64,000 bases of DNA from Phytophthora quininea. Lineage: Eukaryota; Oomycota; Peronosporomycetes; Peronosporales; Peronosporaceae. A model generated the notes under the pieces. The model searched no databases and had not been told where the DNA came from. It worked only from the letters and a program-made list of their open reading frames with translations. The position numbers and the translations under genes were made by a program. The stretch lies in the NCBI GenBank assembly GCA_011947345.1, contig JAAVTG010000559.1:310001-374000 (forward strand). The letters are read 5' to 3'. Shown here piece after piece: positions 55,569-64,000 of this stretch; positions within the stretch are counted from its first letter, which is position 1; every line of letters starts with the position of its first letter.

Positions 55569-56095
55569 GGCAGTCGGCAAGCGACGTCAAGCAACGAGAA
55601 AACGGTTACCGGTACAACATATTTCGGCGTCTTGAACACGGCTGCAAAGCAATTATTCTGTTGCAAGTTGATTAATGTCGGTCGGTGGTCGGACGCTGCA
55701 TTCTATGCGGCGCCTGATTGCTTGGCGACGTGGTTGCTGTGCGCATTTGACGACGAGATTGTTGACAGGAAAGCTGGATTAGCAAGGCAACAACAGATCT
55801 GGTGCTGGGCGTCATACAAATCCAAGCACATGGCTACATTTATGTACACACGAACTCAATGCGTATTTCTTCCCCTTTCTGCATTAACGTTGTCCTCCCT
55901 ACCCAAGTGCGCCTACGTGGCAAGCAGCAGCCACGCCATGTACCTCCATAACCGAGCCTCCTTCTCGTGCGTGTCTCCACTGCATTTGCATCAAACCGTG
56001 CCAAAACCCCGTGTTGTACATTTCACACTTGACGTTTGTATACGACCGTCAGCTGTTTGCATTTTGGTGGTGTGGCCCTGTCCGACCTCTCTTCA
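55569..56095. other. divergent intergenic region
   Basis: About 530 bp between the PDE and peroxidase genes, presumed to hold both promoters. No initiator match or gene was recognised. Confidence 0.4.
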
Positions 56096-56170
56096 ATGAC
56101 CAGCCCGATCCTCCAGCTCACTTCGGAATCTTCCGCCAAGAGCTCAAACCCAACCTCCCCAAGCCTCAAG

Positions 56171-57193
56171 ATGCTCCGCCGTGTCGCCGTCCGCGCTGCC
56201 CAACAGGCCTCCGTCGCCTCCGCCGCCAAGTCCCGCAGCTTCGCCACGTCGCAGCTGCGCTCAGCCGCCAAGAAGAAGCAGCCCAGCTCCGTTGTGCTGG
56301 CCGCGGCCGGCGTGGTCGCCGTCACGGGCTTCGCCCTCACGGACCTCGTGAACGCTCGCGAGAAGCCCGTGGACCTGGACGCCATCAAGCAGGAGATCAT
56401 CGAGATCTTCGACGAGGACAACTACATGGGCCCCACCATGGTGCGTCTGGCCTGGCACTCGTCCGGCACCTACAAGAAGCAGGACGGGTCCGGTGGAAGC
56501 TCCGGCGGCACCATCCGCTTCAAGCCTGAGATCGACCACGGTGGCAACGCCGGCCTGCACCTGGCCGTCAAGGCCCTGGAGAAGGTCAAGCGCAACCACC
56601 CAGAGATCACGTACGCCGACCTGTACGTGCTGGCGGGCGTCACGATGATTGAGGAGATGGGCGGCCCCGAGATCCCGTTCCGTCTCGGTCGACCGGACGC
56701 CAAGAGCGGCAACGAGCCGACGCAGACACCGGACGACCGTCTCCCCAACGCCGACATGGGCAGCAAGCCCAAGACCACACAGCACGTGCGGGACGTGTTC
56801 TACCGCATGGGCTTCGACGACCGCGACATTGTCGCGCTGATCGGCGCTCACGCCATTGGCCGCTGCTACCCGACGCGTAGCGGCTACAGCGGACCGTGGA
56901 CCAACGCCGAGTGGACGTTCTCGAACGAGTTCTTCCGTGAACTGGTGGAGAACAAGTGGACCATTAAGAAGTGGAACGGACCCGAGCAGTACGAGGACCC
57001 GACCGGCAAGCTCATGATGCTGCCGGCCGATATGGTGCTGATCCAGGACCCCAAGTTCAAGAAGTACGTCGAGCTGTACGCCAAGGACGAGGATCTGTGG
57101 TTCAAGGACTTCTCCAAGGCCTTTGTGAAGCTCACGGAGAACGGCGTCAAGTTCCCGAGCTCGGGCTGGCGCAAGTTCTTTGGCGGCAACTAA
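56171..57193 (+). CDS. CCP1: mitochondrial cytochrome c peroxidase (class I haem peroxidase)
   Basis: Intact frame of 340 residues from the ATG at 56171 (an in-frame ATG at 56096 would add 25). The N-terminus is a basic, Ala/Ser-rich presequence ([20 protein letters not shown]) followed by one hydrophobic segment ([19 protein letters not shown]), the bipartite layout used to reach the intermembrane space. The distal haem triad is in [10 protein letters not shown], the proximal histidine in [12 protein letters not shown], and the C-terminal SLIQDPKY-like block ([21 protein letters not shown]) and WFKDFSKAF resemble yeast CcP closely. The enzyme reduces H2O2 with cytochrome c. Class I peroxidases of protists can be APX-CcP hybrids, so ascorbate use is possible. 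Confidence 0.92.
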   Translation: MLRRVAVRAAQQASVASAAKSRSFATSQLRSAAKKKQPSSVVLAAAGVVAVTGFALTDLVNAREKPVDLDAIKQEIIEIFDEDNYMGPTMVRLAWHSSGTYKKQDGSGGSSGGTIRFKPEIDHGGNAGLHLAVKALEKVKRNHPEITYADLYVLAGVTMIEEMGGPEIPFRLGRPDAKSGNEPTQTPDDRLPNADMGSKPKTTQHVRDVFYRMGFDDRDIVALIGAHAIGRCYPTRSGYSGPWTNAEWTFSNEFFRELVENKWTIKKWNGPEQYEDPTGKLMMLPADMVLIQDPKFKKYVELYAKDEDLWFKDFSKAFVKLTENGVKFPSSGWRKFFGGN

Positions 57194-57390
57194 GTTTGTG
57201 CATGGAACCTCAGTCTACCGGATCAAATGGTAGCCCGTGACCCGCGCCGCCTCGCAAGTGTCGCCTGTATTTCAAATCAAAAGATGTTATTACTAGCCGA
57301 GGTGTGTTGGTGTTTGGCGACTGGGTTCTGCTAACTCCTATTTGCGTCGCTTGTTGTTTGCAGCTCCTGTCGAGCTGAAATCAAGTTGCT

Positions 57391-60300
57391 ATGAACCTGG
57401 CTAGAGCTCAGTCAAGACGCCGGCGGGAGGTGACGTTGCCGTATGAAAAGACGTATCCGTGGGAAGACGAGCAGGGCTCCACGTTGGACCGCACGGTTGA
57501 AGTTAGCGCCGAGGCCAAGCGTGTGTATACTCGACAGGAACAGCTATTACCAACGCTGGCTCTGGAGAGACCTGCGGATCCCGGAGCAACAGAGCACCTT
57601 CAAGATGTCGGTCGTCGGGTATTAATCTTGCGGGACAGCACGAAGCAGTCGCGGAGGAAGAATGAAGACAAACAGAGCCCGAAGCAGTTACCGCTGAAGC
57701 GCGTGATCCCGAGTCGGTATCCCGAAATCTCCATGGAAGATGAAGTTGATTTGGGCGAAGCTAATCGAGAGGAAGACCCTGCGGTTGCTGACGGTCGAAT
57801 CGTACGTAAGCTTGCCCAGGTACTATCACCTGTGCTGATCATTTATTGCATCGCAATGTCTAGGCAACAATGCTAATGGACCAGGAATGGGACACTCGCG
57901 CGTGGAATACTACCAAGGTTCAAACTGGGGTGGATACTTTATTCGAGGAGATAGAACACTGCGACGACGAAGCTCGACGTGAACTCGCTATTACAATGCT
58001 ACTTCGCCTGCTTGAGACTCACGAAGGTTGGTACGTTTCTTCCATGTCTCTTCGTTAACTGTAGGCCATGACAAGGTGCTAACGGATTCAATCCCGGTAT
58101 GTTAGACGCGGTGGATTATGTGGAGACCACACTTCCCAGCCTTACCAATAAAGCGTTCCGCACGCTTTCCAAGCTCACCAACAACACCAAGATTTTTCGG
58201 GTCGTTCGATTGGTAGCGGTGCTTGCTGAATGGTTTGCCGGCGTGATCTCTGGTCAAAGTGGTGTCGCTAAATGCATTAATTGTCTGCTCCGCGAAACGG
58301 AGCTTTGCGCACGCATCCTTCAGCACCACTGGCGGGGCGTTCTCTTCGAACGCACAGTGAACCAGCGGGACTACGACCCTGCAGTGAAAGCTCGTCTGCG
58401 CTCGATGCACTTGATTAAGTTTGTGGAGCTGCGCCACCAGTTTAAGGTGTATCGTGAAGCTGTCGGTCCTGGAGGAGTTCCAAGTAGTGTTACGCAAGCC
58501 TACGTCACGATCTTACATCACCTGGTGAAGCTGCCGCGTGAAGATGACTCTGCTTTAGACAAGACACGCAGCACGGTGCTCTCGGATCAGAGACGTATCC
58601 TCGGCTCAGGCGTGCTGTCGTTCCTGGCGTCGCTCATCACGAAACACCAGTCTCGCAAGGTTATAGAGTTGGTAAAAGAGATCATTTTGGAGATCACTTA
58701 CGGACACGGCGACGAGCAGATTATTGAAATTCTGCTGTGCAATGTTGTGGAAAGAGTGGTGCGAGACTTGAAGCGCACTATGCAAGCAGACATTGGCAGC
58801 AATTCGGTTAATAACTCAGCCGAATTCGCTGAGATTACGACTTCACTAAAAGTCTTGTCGGCAATTGCTGCGAAAGTTCATATTGCCATGGAGAGATGGG
58901 GAAAGCGTAATGTTTTGGCGAATAGTCCTGTCGGTCGTAGCCCGACAAGACCAATGAGTAGTAGTTATCGAACCGAAGCGACTATGGAGGAGAGAGGGTT
59001 CTTATTACGCAAGCTGAAGGTGTTGGCGCATCAATTTCTGCTCATTTCGGACGTGTTTGACACACTTTTCGAAGTACTTACCTTTGTCATGATCGAGGCT
59101 CGACTTTGCGTGCCCAAGTGTTGAACATGTTGTGCTTGCTAGCGCGTTCGTTTGGATTCAAACAACTTTTGGATGCGCTCACACGTGAAGGTGGCAGACG
59201 GCTCGAACTAGTCTTGTTGAGCATGAAGGACGACGATTTGATGATAGCGGAAGCCGCCATGACGCTATTCTACGACACGACTAGTGTTGCCGATGGACGG
59301 CTTGGGCTGACGGCAGCTGGAGCTGTGCAAATACTATTAAGGTGGTGCAGACCATCGTTCGAGGCGTCGGAATCGCAGATGGCCTTCGTCACGGCTTTCA
59401 TCGGCCTTGCGCTACTTGCCAGGCAAACGGATCATGTCAAGCCTGTTAATTCGCTGCTGAAATCGTTAGCAACTTTCGAGAATCGACTCGACGCGATGTA
59501 CACTCTTCTGCTGGACTTGGCGATTCAAGATGATTCTTCACCGCGCGCGTCCGAAAAGACTGCTGCTTTCTTTTTCTCTGTCGATGCGCTGCCCACCATC
59601 GTTGGATTTCTTACGCAAGCCACACCTAGCTGCATGGATTCGCCGCTGCAAAACGCTCGACAACGCAACATCAGCTGTATCCTACTTGGTCGTTTGTTCA
59701 AAGTATCCCAAGCCACACGGGTATGCTTCTCTGAGGACGTTATCAATCATCTAGCACTGTCCATCCAATGCAATCGCCTGGATGAAATCGAAGGATTGGT
59801 GGCTAAAAGCACTCCAGAAGATCGCTTGGTTTATCAGCTTGGGTCAAAAGAGGCGTGTAAAGCGCTTAGCCGGCTGGCACGGTGTCCTAGTAACATGGTT
59901 GAGGCGCGTCTTCGACCGTCTATCACGTCGTACCAAGTCCCAGAGTGGCCTCAAGCGATGATATGCGATGTTATGTTTAGGATGCATGTTCTCGAAGACT
60001 TGATTTCGCTTATTCGAGTTCCTAGTGACGCTGCAGAGTTCGCGGATGTAGATTTGAGCAAAGTTATCGCTGCCGTTGAGCTGGTTGGGTATATTCGTCC
60101 ACTACCTTACGGTGAAAGTGCTCGAGAAAAATTCTTGAAGACCCACCTCGGACATCCACACGGGAAATATGCTCAAGAGAAGCTGTTGCAAGTGGTCGAG
60201 CTGGTCGCTCCAGCAATCCTTCATATTTTACGAGAGAAAATGCGAACTCTGATCTCGTTAGTGCGTGTTTCGTGACGTTGAGTCGATTGGCTTGTACTAA

Positions 60301-61966
60301 TGAGGCCTGTGGTCTCTTACTGACCCAAGGGTGTCTGCAGACGGCATTGATTCACTTACCCGACATTTTACTATCAACCGCAGGAGGAAAATCCCCTCAA
60401 AAGAGACAAACGATCGAGTTCGACTCACGTGCAGATGACCAGGGGCTTTTTGACGTACCTGCTGCGCTTTATACGCTCTTTGGCAAGATCTGCGCGATTG
60501 CCGAAGGACGAACCGGAATCATGCGCGCTCAGATTCTTCCTCGGTTTTTAAAACGAATGCAGCTACAGCATCCAACCTCGCGGGTGCTTGACGACGACTG
60601 CAAGAGTGAGATCGCTGTCGTCATCTTTCATCTAGCGATGACGAACGCGGTAGAAGGCAGCACAAGCGAGCTCTTTTGCACTTTCACGTGCTGGAGTTGC
60701 TTGCGAAGATACTACAGCAGCATAACGATCTCATCCTTTCGTTGGAAGCTTCGTCTACCCTGGCAAGAAAAAGGAGGATGTGAAACGGTGGAGATTACTG
60801 GACCACACAGTAGGCGCTATTGCAGCATTGAGTCAAGATGTACTCGTGTGTGTTCCTCGTGTCGTGTCCCTTAGCATTGTCGAGCTGCTTTTCCCATTCT
60901 TTTCTCGACTCCGACAAGGTGAAAATCCAAATCCTCATCTAGTGGCGTTGCAGTATCACACAGTGACCATAATTCGCTCCATTGCTTCCTATCCGTTTGG
61001 AGAATACCATCCATATCTGGCAAACGCGAAGGGTGCAGCAGCAACACTCAAGAAGGAAGGAGGAAAGGCTGACAAAACTGGTTCGACAGCATCGAGACTG
61101 GTGATGGAGCGAGTGAAGCAGATCGGCTTTGATTTCGCAATGGAGCTCGAGAACAAACCCATGGCCACACGGGATAAGAAGACGGTGGGGAACTTGCTCG
61201 AGAGACGTTAGCTTTCATCAACGAGCATCAGCAGCGACTGCAACGACAACGACAAAGTCAATCCAATCCTGGAATTTCCAGTAACAACCGGAGTGGTATT
61301 GGTGAGAAGGAAAGACAATCGAATCGGCCAATACTGGCCAGTCCAATTGGTGTGAAGGAATCACCAACTGGATCATCATTTCCGACTTTACCACAGTCGC
61401 CTGTACATCGGACAGAGAAGACTCGATTGTCGTCGTCCCGAAAGCCTTCAAAAGAGACTGTCATAGCACCAAAGGAATCGCCGGCCACTACAACACCTTC
61501 GGTCCTTATACTCGATGGCGGGTCAAAGTCGCCTGTGAGTTTGAACGGCATAAATATTGCATCGACAAGACCACCCAGTAAAAATCTATCCGAGTCCCCA
61601 CAACATCATCACAACGTCTTCACTAGACCCAAAGCGAAGCCAAAGCGACAGGAACAAGACCCAGCTCATTGCCTGATGCTCGACCCATTGTTTGACACAG
61701 GCAACAGAGCAACGAGGTCATACAGCTTACAGAAAGACAACTCGAAGCAGATCGGTGACATGCGACGTCCGAACTCGGAAGATGATAGCTTTAGCTACTC
61801 GCACGAGATCGATCGCTTTGGCTACTACGCTGCAGTGCAAGCATACCGAGACAAAAGAGGCCATCGTTACTTCCCGTCACTAGGTCGAATCGTGACGACA
61901 GAGCCAATATCTCCTGAAGCATCCAAGCAAATATCTGGCTTTGGCAAGTCGAAGTTATCACAATGA
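57391..61966 (+). CDS. large helical (armadillo-like) repeat protein, unknown function
   Basis: About 1,490 residues in three exons (about 57391-57801, 57864-58026, 58076-61966; the second intron, 49 nt, is tentative). Five apparent one-base deletions (near 59113, 60263, 60676, 60768 and 61207) chain the pieces into one frame. The N-terminal 150 residues are charged. The bulk is regular hydrophobic helix pairs (for example VRLVAVLAEWFAGVISG, SFLASLITKHQSRKVIELVK, QVLNMLCLLARSFGFKQLLD, PTIVGFLTQATP), which suggests an ARM/HEAT solenoid. The C-terminal 250 residues are Ser/Pro-rich and end in FGYYAAVQAYRDKRGHRYFP, which may be a conserved motif. I do not recognise the family. Scaffold function is a guess. 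Confidence 0.7.
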
Positions 61967-62036
61967 CACACAGGATGAGTCAAAGCATTCTTCTATTCTC
62001 TATTAGAGCGAAGAGCAAGGCTCAGCCTCGAAACAT

Positions 62037-63461
62037 TCAAGCGTTGGAGCCGTAGTTGTTGTTGGTCTTGCCAGCAGCGCGACCCAGAAGACGCTGCGAA
62101 ATCTCGCTGCCACTGCCACTGCGACGAATCATTGGGCTCTGGCGATACACCACTTTCCCACGGCGCTTACGCATAAGATGCGTCTTTTGCAGCGATGGCG
62201 AGGCGTACATAGGAGATTTCTCCACCGAGTCGGCGCCACGCTTGCGCTCCTCCTTCTCCGAGTGATACACGAGCAAGCCCATCACCAAGACAAACAGCGC
62301 AAAGCCGTCGTAGACCGTGAACGATTGCCCTGCAAATTTGCCCGTAAGCAGGGGGATCATGTACAGCAAGTCGGTGAGGGGAGCCCCACAGCCGAAGACA
62401 CTACGAACAACACGCTGCTCCCTTCTTTGAAGATGTAGAGCATCAACTGGTTGTACACGGTGTTGAAGATGATAAAGACCAGGAACACCTGCAGCACACC
62501 CGAATCACAGGCCAGATCTTTGCCGTTCAACTCCACCGGGTTCCCAATAAAGCACTCGTGAGCTTTTACCACATAGGACGGAAAGTCTCCCCATGGTACG
62601 GGCGGGTCGCTGAATGCTTTAATTCGGACGGTCCAGATCGTCGCGATGCCGATGAGGAGTTGGTAGAAGCTAATCCAAATGTTGGCGTACCAAATGTCCA
62701 GATCCACGTCTTTGAGTCCGATCTCCTTGTAGACATTCGACATGGCTGCCGGAACCAGCGACACGATGTAGAGGATGATCCAGCCGGCGCTTGGGTCAGG
62801 AGTGTTCTGGTTATCTTGGCCCGTCAGCGCTGGAATCATATTCACCATTCCACCGTACAGCACCAAAATGGACCCCAAAATGTGCCCACGCTTGAACCGC
62901 GTTTGCAGGAACATGTAGGACAGCACCATGTTGAACGGCAAGTTGAGTTGGTTCAACACGTTGGCCATGTTTCCTCTGCCCCGTAAACAAACATATAAGT
63001 AAAAAAAACTATCCGACAAAGTCTACTAAGCGCACCCGATATGTGGCGTAGGAAATGCTCCTAGTAGGTTGTAGAGTGTGTCAAAGAGCGCCATCAGCGC
63101 GTATTTGTAATGTGGGAACTCCTTCATCTCCGGCGTAATGTCGTCTGTAAAATAAAGTTTATATCTAAAAAAATGCGTTAGCGACATCAAACAAAATACT
63201 GCTACTTGGTTACGTACGCGACCACGGGGGCAGATGACACTAGGAAGGCGATGGGGAGGATGACGTTGGTGAAGTACCAGAGGAACTCGGTGTAGTCGTA
63301 CGTGATCCGCCTGGAGATACGTTGCGTTACACCCTAGAACGGAAAGATTACACTCACTACTGCACGCACGTGTAGAGGACGCGGTCCACACAGCGCGCCA
63401 TGATCAGCAGACACAGCGCCACCGCCAGCTTGGACTCCCACAGCAGGCGCTTGACGTCCAT
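62037..63461 (-). CDS. CRT-like transporter (drug/metabolite transporter superfamily)
   Basis: Four exons (about 63370-63461, 63218-63310, 63036-63164, 62037-62976) join in phase; one base is missing from a C-run near 62382. The protein of about 417 residues has some ten membrane segments and the CRT-like signature: YALMALFDTLYNLLGAFPT, NMANVLNQLNLPFNMVLSYM, RFKRGHILGSILVLYGG, and two acidic or cysteine-bearing lumenal loops. CRT-like proteins include the Plasmodium CRT and plant CLTs, which move peptides, glutathione or amino-acid-like solutes across vacuolar or plastid membranes. The C-terminal tail (about 70 residues) is basic and cytosolic. The ATG at 63461 is preferred; an in-frame ATG at 63578 would overlap VPS51. 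Confidence 0.82.
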
Positions 63462-63552
63462 CGTGGCGGATTCTTCTGGTTCGATACCTGTGTGACGATT
63501 GAAGCGTAACCAGGTCACAATCATATCGATCCGCAGCAACCTTGGATCGACG
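63462..63552. promoter_or_regulatory. bidirectional promoter, CRT-like transporter / VPS51
   Basis: The two divergent ATGs are 91 bp apart. No clear initiator match was found; a chance tRNA B-box-like string (63478-63488) lies within it. Confidence 0.4.
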
Positions 63553-64000
63553 ATGGAAGACCAAGGGATGTCGCGCATGCAGGAGCTGCTGAGCAGCTAC
63601 TACGGCCTGCAGGACCAGGAGAGCAAGCAGGAGCAGCTGCGCAACATCGACTCGCCCGGGTTCGACCCCAAGATCTACGTCAAGGTGGGTTTAGGCCGCT
63701 CAACAGGCATGTAACCATCTAGCGTAACCTCTTGCTTCTTCTACAGGAGTTGTTGGAAGGCCGCGGATTGAACGATCTGCTGGCTACGGACGACAAACTC
63801 ATCCGAGAGATCAAGGAACTGGACACCAACATGCAGATGCTGGTCTATGAGAACTACAACAAGTTCATCAGCGCCACGGACACGATCCGGAAGATGAAGG
63901 TTACTATGGGTTACCTTCCGGCTACACTGAATTTTGCTGTGCTGACGACGACTATTTCCCTTGCAGAACAATGTTGCTAGCATGGAGGATGAAGTGGAGA
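63553..64000 (+). CDS. VPS51: VPS51, GARP/EARP tethering complex subunit (5' part; runs off window)
   Basis: Three exons are visible (63553-63684, 63747-63899, from 63967), all in phase, with introns of 62 and 67 nt. The encoded N-terminus has the Vps51 signature: [49 protein letters not shown] and [24 protein letters not shown]51 joins VPS52, VPS53 and VPS54 (GARP) or syndetin (EARP) to tether endosome-derived vesicles at the trans-Golgi or recycling endosomes; the short N-terminal motif binds the SNARE Tlg1/STX6. The gene continues past 64000. Confidence 0.92.

Noticed and set aside
63478..63488. GGTTCGATACC, a perfect tRNA B-box
   Set aside because: No A-box or acceptor stem upstream and no cloverleaf can be formed; it sits between two divergent start codons by chance.
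1..64000. CRISPR arrays, transposons, bacterial-type operons or horizontally acquired islands
   Set aside because: No direct-repeat arrays, transposase or reverse transcriptase frames were seen, and coding style is uniform across the window.

Overview
The window looks like nuclear DNA of an oomycete, most likely Phytophthora or a close relative. Genes sit on both strands, tightly packed, with few and short GT-AG introns (mostly 59 to 71 nt). Neighbouring 5' ends are often about 90 to 190 bp apart and two convergent 3' ends only 16 and 25 bp apart. Several genes carry a match to the oomycete initiator consensus (GCTCATTYYNCAWTTT) just upstream of the start. The content is eukaryotic: splicing factor, ribosomal protein, Wee1-like kinase, SET methyltransferase, Pumilio protein, P4-ATPase, GAF-PDE, VPS51. 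I cannot name the species from sequence alone.

Layout. 1-315: 3' end of a membrane-protein gene. 406-6385: three TauE/SafE-type anion exporters. 6513-11953: PDX1 (vitamin B6), SYF2 and TTC27. 12103-16096: an AT-hook/SET/PHD methyltransferase and two small unknown genes. 16201-19765: a protein combining RUN, RhoGAP-like, ELMO and TLDc domains. 19960-24879: Wee1-like kinase, RPL26, ankyrin-repeat protein. 24905-28293: a kinesin-like protein whose ATP-site motifs are all degenerate. 28791-32392: an IQM-like protein and a twin Tudor-like protein. 32409-39333: a P4-ATPase flippase divergent from a C2/TPR tail-anchored protein. 40569-43311: Pumilio. 43674-47999: amine oxidase, decayed ankyrin gene, acyl-CoA-binding protein. 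48371-55568: FYVE-GAF protein, PDP-like PP2C, triple-GAF phosphodiesterase. 56171-64000: cytochrome c peroxidase, a large helical-repeat protein, a CRT-like transporter, and the 5' part of VPS51.

Reading frames. About 34 conserved frames are broken by an apparent one-base deletion and at least two by an apparent one-base insertion, often in homopolymers. They hit genes that should be indispensable (RPL26, TTC27, PUF). The simplest reading is uncorrected indel error in the assembly, so broken frames are annotated here as single genes, not as pseudogenes, unless several stops and shifts accumulate. Exon borders were read by eye and may be off by a base.

Themes. No operon-like system is evident. 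The most unusual items are the RUN-RhoGAP-ELMO-TLDc protein, the ATP-site-less kinesin, and the flippase/C2-TPR divergent pair. Membrane traffic and lipid genes recur (VPS51, FYVE-GAF, flippase, ACBP, TLDc/ELMO/RUN protein), but whether they are co-regulated is not shown by the sequence.
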